A stretch of DNA of 64,000 bases from Sphingomonas sp. LaA6.9 (GTDB lineage: Bacteria; Pseudomonadota; Alphaproteobacteria; Sphingomonadales; Sphingomonadaceae). The position numbers and the translations under genes are program-made. Position 1 is the stretch's first letter, and every line of letters begins with the position of its first letter. The notes beneath the pieces are model-generated. The model saw nothing but the letters and a program-made list of their open reading frames with translations. It made no database searches and had not been told where the DNA came from. Shown here piece after piece: positions 28,222 to 36,353 of the stretch. The stretch covers positions 62,001-126,000 of the forward strand of contig NZ_JAKVIO010000003.1 in assembly GCF_022601895.1 (NCBI RefSeq). Reading direction: 5' to 3'.

Positions 28222-29526
28222 TCAGCCCTTACGAGTCAGACGCGCGATGAAGAACCCGTCGAGGCCGCCAGCGTCGGCCAACATGCCCGGCAGCGTACGG
28301 ACCCAGCCCTGCGCGGTTTCGGGCACATTGGCGGGCAGATCCGCTGCAGTGATCGGCGTCAGGGCGATATCGTCGCGGTTCCGCAACAATTTTTCGATTT
28401 GCGCTTCCCCCTCTGCGGGTTCGAGCGAGCAGGTGGCGTAGACGAGCGTCCCGCCGGGGATCAGCCAGTCGACCGCACGCGCCAGCATAGCGCCCTGCAG
28501 CTCGGCCATCTCGGCGATGTCGCGCGGCCTCACGCGGTGGAGTACATCGGGGTGACGGCGGAAGATGCCGGTGGCGCTGCACGGCGCGTCGAGCAGGATC
28601 GCGCCAACCGGGGCCTCGGGCGCCCAGCGCATAACATCGGCCTCGCGGACATCGAGCGGAAGACCCGTCCGCCCGGCATTTTCGCGCACGCGCTCGAGCC
28701 GCTGTGCGCTGCGGTCGAGCGCTGTGACCTTCCACCCCGCCGCCGCGAGCTGGAGCGCCTTGCCTCCCGGTGCGGCGCAGAGGTCGAGCGCGGTCCCGTC
28801 GCCTCTCCCGAGCAGCCGCGCGGGGAGCGAGGCAGCGAGATCCTGAACCCACCAGCGCCCCTGCTCGAAGCCGGGAAGGCTCGTGACAGGACCCGCATCG
28901 GTCAGCCGGACATGGCCGGGCATCAGGCTGGTGCCGCCGAGTTCGGCCACCCAATGCTGGGTTTCGGCCGCGTCGACGAGCGTCAGGTCCAGCGGCGGGG
29001 GTGCGGCGATGGCTGAAGCGGCGCCCGCCACCATCTCGGCGCCCCAATCGGCTTCCCAGCGCGCAGCCACGTCGGGAAGCAGCTGCGGCACTTCGGGCAG
29101 GCTCACGCCCTTGCGCAGCAGGCTGCCGAATACGCCATGCACGAGCCGGCGGGGGCCGCCATCGACGAGTGGCAAGACCGTTGCGATCGCGGCATGGCCC
29201 GGTGTGCCCAGCGCGAGCGCCTGGACGAGCGCGATCCTCAGCGCAAAGCGCGCCTTGGCGTCCTCGGGCAGCGGCTTGGCCGTCGCGCTGTCGATCAGCG
29301 CGTCGAGATCAGGAAGCCGGCGCAGTGTCTCGGCCGCGATGGCATGCGCCAGCGCGCGGTCATCCGGCCGCGATATGCCTTGCGTCGCGGCGCCCAGCGC
29401 CGCCTCGAGCGGCTGACCGCGACGGATCACCGCATCGAGCAGCTTCAATGCCGCGCGACGCGCGGGCATGCCGGGGGGAGGGGCGGGGTAGCGCGCCTTC
29501 TGGCGATCGGATGGAATTTGCGGCAT
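28222..29526 (-). CDS. rsmB: RsmB-type rRNA m5C methyltransferase
   Basis: The 434-residue protein has an N-terminal NusB-like helical domain (ARRAALKLLDAVIRRGQ) and a C-terminal SAM-dependent methyltransferase with LDLCAAPGGKALQLAAAG, the DAPCSATG motif and YATCSLEPAE, which hold the two cysteines used for m5C formation. This is the layout of RsmB, which methylates C967 of 16S rRNA. I placed the start at MPQIPSDRQK, ten bases after the htpX stop; the longer open frame has no support. Exact target specificity is inferred. Confidence 0.88.
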   Translation of the reverse strand: MPQIPSDRQKARYPAPPPGMPARRAALKLLDAVIRRGQPLEAALGAATQGISRPDDRALAHAIAAETLRRLPDLDALIDSATAKPLPEDAKARFALRIALVQALALGTPGHAAIATVLPLVDGGPRRLVHGVFGSLLRKGVSLPEVPQLLPDVAARWEADWGAEMVAGAASAIAAPPPLDLTLVDAAETQHWVAELGGTSLMPGHVRLTDAGPVTSLPGFEQGRWWVQDLAASLPARLLGRGDGTALDLCAAPGGKALQLAAAGWKVTALDRSAQRLERVRENAGRTGLPLDVREADVMRWAPEAPVGAILLDAPCSATGIFRRHPDVLHRVRPRDIAEMAELQGAMLARAVDWLIPGGTLVYATCSLEPAEGEAQIEKLLRNRDDIALTPITAADLPANVPETAQGWVRTLPGMLADAGGLDGFFIARLTRKG

Positions 29527-29536
29527 TGCGCCGCTG

Positions 29537-30478
29537 CTAGTCGTTCCGGCCCAGCGGGTCCAGTGCGCTGCCGCGACGCCGGCGCGCCGAGGAAGGCACT
29601 GCCGCCGCAATGCCGCGCGTCGGAGCCAATGGGGGCGGGCTGTGCAGCCCCATCTCGTCGGCAATCGCCTCGAGCTCGGCGATCCGCCTTTCGGTCGCAG
29701 GATGCGTCGAGAACATCTCGCTGATGTGCGTCGGCACAATATAGAGCTGCGCCGCCGCGGGATTGCGCTCGGCAACGGGGCTGGGGATGCGCGCCGCGCC
29801 CTGCGCCAGCTTGGCAAGCGCCGAGGCGAGCGCGCGCGGATTGCCCGAAATCTCCGCGCCGCCCCGGTCCGCGCCAAATTCGCGTGTGCGGCTGATCGCC
29901 ATCTGCACGATCATCGCCGCAAAGGGCGCGACGATTACCGCGAGGATCATAGCGAGCATGTTGGAGCGGTTGTCGTCCGAGCGGAAGAACATCCCGAAAT
30001 TGGCGAGCATGGAGATCGCGCCCGCAATCGTCGCGACCATGGTCATGATCAGCGTGTCGCGGTTCTTCACATGCGCCAGTTCGTGCGCCATCACGCCCGC
30101 AATCTCGTCGCGGGTGAGCATATTGAGCAGCCCCGTGGTCGCTGCGACCGCCGCGTTCTCAGGATTGCGGCCCGTCGCGAAGGCGTTGGGGTGCGGGCTG
30201 TCGATGATATAGACTTTGGGGGCAGGCAGGCCCGCGCGCGTGGCGAGCTGCTGCACGAGCCCATAGAATTCGGGCGCGGACCGGTCATCGACCTCGCGCG
30301 CGCGGTGCATCTTCAGCACGATCTTGTCGGCGTTCCAGAAGGTGAACAGGTTCATGCCCGCCGCAAAGAGCAGCGCGATTACAGCGCCGCCGCTGCCTCC
30401 CAGCGTATAGCCCAGCCCCATGAACAGCGCGGTCAGCGCCGCGAGCAACATCGTGGTCTTGAGACCGTTCACTTGCAC
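29537..30478 (-). CDS. htpX: Membrane zinc metalloprotease HtpX
   Basis: The 313-residue protein has two N-terminal transmembrane helices, the zinc motif HELAH (132-136), two further helices (about 147-200) and the third ligand in [13 protein letters not shown]. HtpX is a membrane protease in quality control of inner membrane proteins. It starts at GTG 30478 just after AAAGGAGAAA; a second GTG two codons later is also possible. It lies upstream of the rsmB-like gene and diverges from the DUF1674 gene. Confidence 0.94.
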   Translation of the reverse strand: MQVNGLKTTMLLAALTALFMGLGYTLGGSGGAVIALLFAAGMNLFTFWNADKIVLKMHRAREVDDRSAPEFYGLVQQLATRAGLPAPKVYIIDSPHPNAFATGRNPENAAVAATTGLLNMLTRDEIAGVMAHELAHVKNRDTLIMTMVATIAGAISMLANFGMFFRSDDNRSNMLAMILAVIVAPFAAMIVQMAISRTREFGADRGGAEISGNPRALASALAKLAQGAARIPSPVAERNPAAAQLYIVPTHISEMFSTHPATERRIAELEAIADEMGLHSPPPLAPTRGIAAAVPSSARRRRGSALDPLGRND

Positions 30479-30544
30479 TTTCTCCTTTGGTCCCCAATGT
30501 GGGAGAAAGCCAGGTGCTCTTCAATATCGCAAAGGATGATTCCG

Positions 30545-30718
30545 ATGACCGGTGGCCGCCGCCCGCCCCATGTCAAGGCGCCCGACTATCTGTCCAAAAG
30601 CCCGCCGGTGCCCAAGCCCGCGCCTTTGCCCAAAAAGGCCGACACCGACGATCCACTCGGCCTCAATCCCGTGCGCTATGGCGACTGGGAGCTGAAGGGC
30701 GTCGCGGTCGACTTCTGA
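30545..30718 (+). CDS. DUF1674 (SDHAF4-like) small protein
   Basis: This 57-residue protein ends with NPVRYGDWELKGVAVDF, the conserved C-terminal block of DUF1674, related to the mitochondrial succinate dehydrogenase assembly factor SDHAF4. The N-terminal half is Pro/Lys-rich and probably disordered. The likely role is helping assemble flavinylated succinate dehydrogenase, by family analogy; no sdh genes are nearby. ATG 30545 is preceded by AAAGGA. Confidence 0.75.
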   Translation: MTGGRRPPHVKAPDYLSKSPPVPKPAPLPKKADTDDPLGLNPVRYGDWELKGVAVDF

Positions 30719-30730
30719 TCCCGGGGCGCG

Positions 30731-30907
30731 CTACCGCGTGTGGACGAGGCGGATCGGCGTGGTGCCGACCAGATAGTTGACGCGCTGTATCACCGCGTCG
30801 AGCTGCGCGCCCGCTTCCAGCGCCTCGGCCTTGTCCAGCAATATCAATGCCTGCGCCATCAGCGCCTGCGCATCGGCGAGCGTTCTGGCTCGTTTCGACA
30901 TGGTCAT
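30731..30907 (-). CDS. Small helical protein of unknown function
   Basis: The frame encodes 58 residues, MTMSKRARTLADAQ followed by an Ala/Leu-rich amphipathic helix (ALMAQALILLDKAEALEAG), and ends in RLVHTR. A GGGGA stretch about ten bases before ATG 30907 could be the ribosome site. A start at the second Met is also possible. It converges with the DUF1674 gene across a 12-base gap. I do not recognise it; the regular helical heptads suggest a real small protein. Confidence 0.5.
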   Translation of the reverse strand: MTMSKRARTLADAQALMAQALILLDKAEALEAGAQLDAVIQRVNYLVGTTPIRLVHTR

Positions 30908-31111
30908 GTCAAGATCCCCACAGATCTGATCAATGGCCCGATCCGACGCTGCCGATCGCGAAAAATACGCCACAGGATACGAACACGCATCTGCAGGCTG
31001 TCCCACATTTCCGCGATCCTCAAGGGATCGGTTGCACATGCCATACCGGCTTTCGCGGCCGCTGACAAAGGCTGAAAAGCGTGGTCCCGACGCTGTCCCG
31101 GAATGCGTCAG

Positions 31112-31127
31112 TTTACCGGTCGTTAAC
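31112..31127 (+). promoter_or_regulatory. CtrA-like box upstream of lytic transglycosylase
   Basis: TTTA-CCGGTCG-TTAAC matches the alphaproteobacterial CtrA pattern TTAA-N7-TTAA except for one base in the first half. It lies 47 bases before ATG 31174. A single near-match can arise by chance. Confidence 0.3.
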
Positions 31128-31173
31128 TTCGATGGTCCATAGATTTCAGCCGAAACTCGTGGATGGGCCCACA

Positions 31174-32025
31174 ATGAAGCCTGGTCTCAACAATGCCGCG
31201 CTCCAGCGCTCCAGCCAGGGCACACGCGTCCATGCCGCGATCAGCCGCGCGGCCGAGCGGACGGGCGTCGACTTCGACTATCTGTGGAACCAGGCGCGCG
31301 TCGAAAGCAGCCTCGATCCGGTCGCGAAGGCGCCGACTTCCTCCGCTTCGGGCCTCTATCAGTTCATCGAGCAGAGCTGGCTTGGCGTCATCAACAAGCA
31401 TGGCGCGACGCATGGCTATGGTTGGGCGGCGGACCAGATCACGCAGCGCGGCGATGGCCGCTATGTCGTGGCCGATCCCGATGCGCGCCGGGCGATCCTT
31501 GCGCTGCGTCAGGACCCCGATGCAGCAGCCGTGATGGCGGGCGAGTTCGCGGCCGACAATGCCAATGCGCTTGCGGGTGCGCTCGGGCGCCAGCCCAATG
31601 CCACTGACCTCTATTTCGCGCATTTCCTGGGGGCCGGGGGCGCATCGCGCTTCCTGCGCGCGGCGGGCGAAAATCCTGAGGCGAGCGCGGCAGCGCTGTT
31701 CCCGCGCGAGGCTGCGGCCAATCGTTCGATCTTCTATAACCGCACGGGCGAAGCGCGCAGTCTTGGCGAAGTCTATGCGCTGATGGCGCGCAAGCTTGGC
31801 AGCGGCGATGCGCCCGCCGCGATCGCGCCCATGGGGGAGCCGGGACTGCGGCTCACCAAGATGCTGCCCGAAAGCCAGGACGCTGAGGGTGAGCGGCGCA
31901 TCGATGACATTTCCGCACCGCTGATGACCGCGATGGCCGAGCGCAAGCCGTTCGATCCGCTTCGCCCGAGCCCTCAGGCCGCGCGCCTTGCCTATATGAT
32001 GGTGGTGTCGTCGCTCGACGGTTGA
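31174..32025 (+). CDS. Lytic transglycosylase (SLT domain)
   Basis: The 283-residue protein carries an SLT domain: the catalytic Glu44 in QARVESSLDP, then SSASGLYQFIEQSWL and ADNANALAGALGR, and later DLYFAHFLGAGGASRFL. It cleaves peptidoglycan glycan strands. There is no clear signal peptide from the chosen start MKPGLNN; starts at 31132 or 31081 are open but lack homologue-like sequence. Relatives are often annotated as FlgJ-like or as flagellar wall hydrolases, which fits the FlgJ in this window lacking an enzyme domain. Confidence 0.82.
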   Translation: MKPGLNNAALQRSSQGTRVHAAISRAAERTGVDFDYLWNQARVESSLDPVAKAPTSSASGLYQFIEQSWLGVINKHGATHGYGWAADQITQRGDGRYVVADPDARRAILALRQDPDAAAVMAGEFAADNANALAGALGRQPNATDLYFAHFLGAGGASRFLRAAGENPEASAAALFPREAAANRSIFYNRTGEARSLGEVYALMARKLGSGDAPAAIAPMGEPGLRLTKMLPESQDAEGERRIDDISAPLMTAMAERKPFDPLRPSPQAARLAYMMVVSSLDG

Positions 32026-32125
32026 ATTCCAACGCGAACGAGCCGTCGGTATAGCCTCTCATTCCCCACGCACGCGCGGCGGTCGGTAATCGCGGACTGT
32101 CATATTTCTTCCAACAAGAGGAGGC

Positions 32126-32149
32126 ATGACGTGGCGAGTAGCGTGGTGA
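32126..32149 (+). other. Seven-codon upstream ORF abutting the NUDIX start
   Basis: A strong ribosome site AAGAGGAGG (32115-32123) is placed for ATG 32126, which opens a seven-codon frame (MTWRVAW) ending in TGA 32147-32149. The NUDIX gene ATG follows immediately and in the same frame. The NUDIX gene has no better site of its own, so reinitiation is likely. Confidence 0.45.
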
Positions 32150-32593
32150 ATGAAGGATTCTGCGATACATAAGGTCGCTGCCCTGCCTTATCGTCTGACG
32201 CCCGAAGGCGTCATGTCAGTACTGCTCGTTACGTCGCGGCGATCCCGGCGTTGGATCGTCCCCAAGGGCCATCTCGAGACGGGATATACGCCGTGGGACA
32301 TGGCGGCGCGCGAAGCCTATGAGGAGGCCGGCGTGATGGGCACGATAAGTTCCCGTCTCCTTGGCTGCTTCACCTATCGCAAGGTGCTGGAGAGCGGCGC
32401 GATATCAACGAGCAGCGTCCAGCTCTTCGCACTCGCCGTCGGCAGGGAGCTTGAGGACTGGCCCGAGCGCGACAGCAGAAGACGCCAATGGTTCAAGGTG
32501 GTCGATGCCATCGCCGCCGTTGAGCAGGAAGATCTGCGCGAGATCATGCTGGCTTTTGCAGGCCGCGTCGCAGACGGGCGTTTTGCCTATTAG
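32150..32593 (+). CDS. NUDIX hydrolase (DIPP-like)
   Basis: The 147-residue protein has a NUDIX box in the region PKGHLETG ... REAYEEAGV (38-62), with the DIPP-like spacing seen in hydrolases of diphosphoinositol polyphosphates and dinucleoside polyphosphates. Its actual substrate is unknown. An in-frame stop sits directly before ATG 32150, and the only strong ribosome site is 27 bases upstream, serving a short leader frame. The stop overlaps the cobA stop on the other strand by four bases. Confidence 0.87.
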   Translation: MKDSAIHKVAALPYRLTPEGVMSVLLVTSRRSRRWIVPKGHLETGYTPWDMAAREAYEEAGVMGTISSRLLGCFTYRKVLESGAISTSSVQLFALAVGRELEDWPERDSRRRQWFKVVDAIAAVEQEDLREIMLAFAGRVADGRFAY

Positions 32594-33417
32594 CGTGGGT
32601 CGTATCGAACCACCCGCCGATCGCTTGTCGCGGCCGTGTGGCAAGATGCCAAATCACGCGCACGCGCATTGCCCGATGGTCGCGCCTGCGCAACCGGCTG
32701 ACCAATCAGGAGCAGTGCGGGCGCGTCGGGCAAAGTCGCCGTCGCGGCGATCGGCAACAGATCGAGGCGTGTCCGGAGCAACTGTTCATCGGGCAGGCTG
32801 ATATTGGCGGCGACGAGCACTGGCGTTTCGGGCGGCAGTCCGTGCGCGATCAGTTGCTCGGAAAGGTCGCGCGCCGCGGATCGCCCCATATAGATTGCAA
32901 GCATCGCGTCGGGATCGGCGAGTGCCTGCCAGTCGAGCGACAGCGGCTCGTCCGCGCGCAGATGCGCGGTGACGAATTGCAGCCGCCGCGCCAGCCCTCT
33001 GAGCGTAAGCGAAATGCCCGCATTGGCGGCCGCCGCGCTCGCAGCGGTAATCCCCGGGCAGACGCGCACGGCGATTCCATGATCCGCAAGGCTCGCCATC
33101 TCCTCCGCCGAGCGCCCGAAGATCGACGGATCGCCGCCCTTGAGGCGAACGACGCGTTCACCGTCGAGCGCAGCTTCCACGAGCAGATCGTTGATCGTGC
33201 CCTGATCCCTGGAATGCCGCCCCGAGCGCTTGCCGACCGCGACGATGCGGACATGATCGGGCACCAGTGCGAGCACGCCGGGCCCGACCAGAGCATCGTA
33301 GAAGACGACGCTCGCCGCACGGATCAGCTTCTCGGCCTTGCGAGTCAGCAGATCGGGGTCGCCGGGGCCAGCGCCGACAAGCCACACCTCACCGGGGGCG
33401 ATCAGTGCGTCAGCCAT
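32590..33417 (-). CDS. cobA: Uroporphyrinogen-III C-methyltransferase
   Basis: The 275-residue protein has the SAM-methylase motifs VGAGPGDPDLLTRKA and VVRLKGGDPSIFGR, and CPGITAASAAAANAGI. It makes precorrin-2, the precursor of siroheme, which NirB needs; this explains its place as the last gene of the nitrate operon. It overlaps nasA by eight bases. About 35 residues after LIGQPVAQA look like a non-conserved C-terminal extension. The siroheme-finishing enzyme CysG-N is not in the window. Confidence 0.94.
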   Translation of the reverse strand: MADALIAPGEVWLVGAGPGDPDLLTRKAEKLIRAASVVFYDALVGPGVLALVPDHVRIVAVGKRSGRHSRDQGTINDLLVEAALDGERVVRLKGGDPSIFGRSAEEMASLADHGIAVRVCPGITAASAAAANAGISLTLRGLARRLQFVTAHLRADEPLSLDWQALADPDAMLAIYMGRSAARDLSEQLIAHGLPPETPVLVAANISLPDEQLLRTRLDLLPIAATATLPDAPALLLIGQPVAQARPSGNARARDLASCHTAATSDRRVVRYDPR

Positions 33418-36013
33418 TGGCGACCTCCTTCGTCTCGACGATGAGCTTCTGGATCGCGGGGCGGCACGATCCGCAATTGGTGCCCGCGCTGAGCGCCGCG
33501 CCCACCGCCTCGACGCTGGTCAGCGCCTGATCGGTGATCGCGGCCATGATCTGCTTCATGCCGACATCGAAGCAGACGCAGATGATCGGGCCGCGATCGG
33601 GTGCGGGCTTCGCGGGGCGTCCCGCGAGCAGCGCCATCGCGGATTCGGCTTTGGCCGCCTCAAGCTGACCGATCAGCCAGTCGCGCTGCGGCAGCGCGCC
33701 GGTGCGGGAGATGTAGAGTGCGGCGACGAGCCGGCCCTGATCGAGCACCGCGGCGCGCATCTGCCCGCGCGCGGGATCGCTCGCCTCGATATATTCGCCC
33801 TTGGGAAGCAGCGACCTGACCAGTGTGGCGGTGTCGCCATTGCCGGAAAACTCGATCAACCAGCCCTGCGGCACGCGCACACGCGTCGCATAGGCGGAAT
33901 CGATCTTCGATGGCGCCGTGCGTGTGACGATGAAGCCGCGCCATTCGACCACGAATTTCTCCACGCGCACCGGGGTCGACTTGAAGCCCGGCTGCCCCGA
34001 ATGCGGATCGACAAGCGGACGGGGAAGCAGGCCGGTGCGCCCGCCCGTCGATTGCTGGTCGGTCCAGTGGATCGGCGCGAACACCTCGCCGCGTCGCTGG
34101 CCGTCCGCCAGTCCGACACGGAAGACGCTCGCCCCCTGCGCGGTTTCGACCCGCGCCAGATCGCCCTCGATCAGCCCAAGTTCCTCCGCATCCTTCGGAT
34201 GGATCTCGATCAGCGGCTCCTGCCGGTGCCGCGCCAGCCGCGGCGACAGGCCGCTGCGTGTCATGGTGTGCCACTGGTCGCGATAGCGCCCGGTGTTGAG
34301 CGTCATCGGCCAGCGTTCGAGCGGCGCGGCAACCGGCCCCTGCTCGACCTTCACCAGCCGCGCCTTGCCGTCGACGGTCGGGAAGCGGCCATCGGCAAAG
34401 GGCGTACCACCCCAACGCCACGGTTCCATCGCGTCATAGGCGGCATTGCCGATCGCGGCATGATGGCCGATGTCGAACAGCCGCGCGCCGCCATTTTGAT
34501 ACGCCGAGAGCCGAGCATGTTCGCGATAGATGTCGGCGGGGCGCTCATAGGAAAAGGCGGTCTTCCAGCCCATGCGGCGCGCGACCTCGGTCATGATCCA
34601 CCAGTCGGGCTTCGCTTCGCCGGGGGGGGCGAGGATCGGGCGCTGACGGCTGATCGTGCGGTCCGAATTGGTGACGGTGCCGTCTTTCTCGCCCCAGCCC
34701 GAAGCGGGGAGTTTCACATGCGCGAACGCCGAAGTATCGGTCTGGGCGATGCAGTCCGAGACCACGACGAAGGGGCAGGCGGCCAGCGCCTCGCGCACCA
34801 TATTGGCATCAGGCAGGCTGACCGCGGGATTGGTCGCCATTACCCAGAGCGCCTTGACCCTCCCCTCGCGGATCGAACGGAACAGGTCGACCGCCTTCAG
34901 CCCCGGCTTCGCCGCGACATTCTTCACGCCCCAGAAGCGCGCGACGCGCGCGACATTTTCAGGCGCGAAATCCATGTGCGCGGCAAGCGTCGAGGCAAGC
35001 CCGCCCACCTCGCGCCCGCCCATCGCATTGGGCTGGCCGGTGATCGAGAAGGGCGCCGCGCCGGGCTTGCCGATCCGCCCCGTCGCAAGATGGAGGTTGA
35101 GGATCGCATTGACCTGATCGGTCCCGCGCAGCGACTGGTTGATCCCCTGGCTGAACAAGGTGATCGTGCGCGGGTGCGCGGCGAACAGGTCGTAAAAGCG
35201 CTGGAGGTCGGCGGGGGACACGTCGCAGGTCTTCGCGACCGACCAGAGATCAGTGCCCGCATCGAGCGCATCCCAGAAACCCTCGGGCACGTTGACGCTT
35301 TCGTCGACAAAGGCCTGATCGACCAGCCCGCGCTGCCTGCAATGTGCGAGCAGACCGTTCATCAGCGCAACATCGGTGCCGGGCCTGAGCGCGAGATGCA
35401 GGTCGGCATCCTCGCAGGTCTCGGTGCGGCGCGGGTCGATGACGACGAGCTTGCTGCCGCGGGTCGCGCGCGCAGCCTGGATGCGCTGGTAAACGATCGG
35501 GTGGCACCATGCCGTATTGGAGCCGACGAGCACGATCAGGTCGGCCTCATCGAAATCGTCATAGCTTGCGGGAACGACATCCTCGCCAAAGCCGCGGATA
35601 TGCCCCGCAACCGCGCTCGACATGCACAGCCTTGAATTGGTGTCGATATTGGACGAGCCGACAAACCCCTTCATCAGCTTGTTGGCGACGTAGTAATCCT
35701 CGGTGAGCAACTGGCCAGAGACGTACAAGGCGACGCTGTCGGGGCCGTGGCGCGCGATGGTTTCCTCAAAACGCCGCGCGACGAGATCGAGCGCCTTGCC
35801 CCAGCTCGCCTGCTTGCCGCCGATTTCGGGATGGAGCAACCGGCCTTCGAGGCTGACGGTCTCGCCCAGATGCGTGCCCTTGGAACAGAGCCGCCCGCGA
35901 TTGGCGGGGTGTTCGGGATCGCCCCTGATCTCGACCTGACGCTCGCCCGTCACCGTCGCGGAAATGCCGCAGCCAACGCCGCAATAGGCGCAGGTGGTGC
36001 GGATCGCGCCCAT
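33410..36013 (-). CDS. nasA: Assimilatory nitrate reductase, catalytic subunit
   Basis: This 867-residue molybdopterin enzyme has an N-terminal [4Fe-4S] site (C8, C11, C15, C43: CAYCGVGC ... RLCSKG) and molybdopterin-binding segments such as TLFSQGINQSLRGTDQVNA and GGREVGGLAS. A C-terminal BFD-type [2Fe-2S] domain follows (ICVCFDVG ... GTNCGSCRP). It reduces nitrate to nitrite in the cytoplasm. No separate NasB electron-transfer subunit is adjacent, so electrons presumably arrive through the fused domain from NAD(P)H or ferredoxin partners encoded elsewhere. It lies one base after nirD. Confidence 0.96.
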   Translation of the reverse strand: MGAIRTTCAYCGVGCGISATVTGERQVEIRGDPEHPANRGRLCSKGTHLGETVSLEGRLLHPEIGGKQASWGKALDLVARRFEETIARHGPDSVALYVSGQLLTEDYYVANKLMKGFVGSSNIDTNSRLCMSSAVAGHIRGFGEDVVPASYDDFDEADLIVLVGSNTAWCHPIVYQRIQAARATRGSKLVVIDPRRTETCEDADLHLALRPGTDVALMNGLLAHCRQRGLVDQAFVDESVNVPEGFWDALDAGTDLWSVAKTCDVSPADLQRFYDLFAAHPRTITLFSQGINQSLRGTDQVNAILNLHLATGRIGKPGAAPFSITGQPNAMGGREVGGLASTLAAHMDFAPENVARVARFWGVKNVAAKPGLKAVDLFRSIREGRVKALWVMATNPAVSLPDANMVREALAACPFVVVSDCIAQTDTSAFAHVKLPASGWGEKDGTVTNSDRTISRQRPILAPPGEAKPDWWIMTEVARRMGWKTAFSYERPADIYREHARLSAYQNGGARLFDIGHHAAIGNAAYDAMEPWRWGGTPFADGRFPTVDGKARLVKVEQGPVAAPLERWPMTLNTGRYRDQWHTMTRSGLSPRLARHRQEPLIEIHPKDAEELGLIEGDLARVETAQGASVFRVGLADGQRRGEVFAPIHWTDQQSTGGRTGLLPRPLVDPHSGQPGFKSTPVRVEKFVVEWRGFIVTRTAPSKIDSAYATRVRVPQGWLIEFSGNGDTATLVRSLLPKGEYIEASDPARGQMRAAVLDQGRLVAALYISRTGALPQRDWLIGQLEAAKAESAMALLAGRPAKPAPDRGPIICVCFDVGMKQIMAAITDQALTSVEAVGAALSAGTNCGSCRPAIQKLIVETKEVANG

Positions 36014-36014
36014 A

Positions 36015-36353
36015 TCAGGCCGCCTGCCTCAAGGTGCTCTCACGGCAGATGAGCACACGCCCGCTTCGCACCTCAACCGGAATGGTCGGCGTGCAGCCGA
36101 CATCGGCGCCCTGCGCCTCACCCGTCGAAAGCGAGATCACCCAGTTGTGGAGCGGGCACGCCACGCTGTCGCCGTGGACGATACCCTGGCTGAGCGGGCC
36201 TTTCTTGTGCGGGCATTTGTTGACGAGCGCATAGACGCGATTGGCGCCCGTGCGGAACACCGCAATCTCCTCGCCACCCTCGACGGGCACCGTCCGCGCG
36301 CCGCGCAGCGGAATGTCGTCGAGCGCGCCCACGTCGAGCCAATCTCCGTTCAT
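36015..36353 (-). CDS. nirD: Nitrite reductase small subunit
   Basis: The 112-residue Rieske-like protein has the ligand segments NKCPHKKGPLSQG and ACPLHNWVI, i.e. Cys-x-His and Cys-x2-His. NirD is the small partner of the NADH-dependent, siroheme-containing nitrite reductase NirB. It overlaps nirB by four bases and is one base from nasA. Confidence 0.93.
   Translation of the reverse strand: MNGDWLDVGALDDIPLRGARTVPVEGGEEIAVFRTGANRVYALVNKCPHKKGPLSQGIVHGDSVACPLHNWVISLSTGEAQGADVGCTPTIPVEVRSGRVLICRESTLRQAA

Noticed and set aside
33338-35635. 765-codon open frame on the plus strand opposite nasA
   Set aside because: It is antisense to a complete nitrate reductase gene, with no ribosome site and no recognisable domain.
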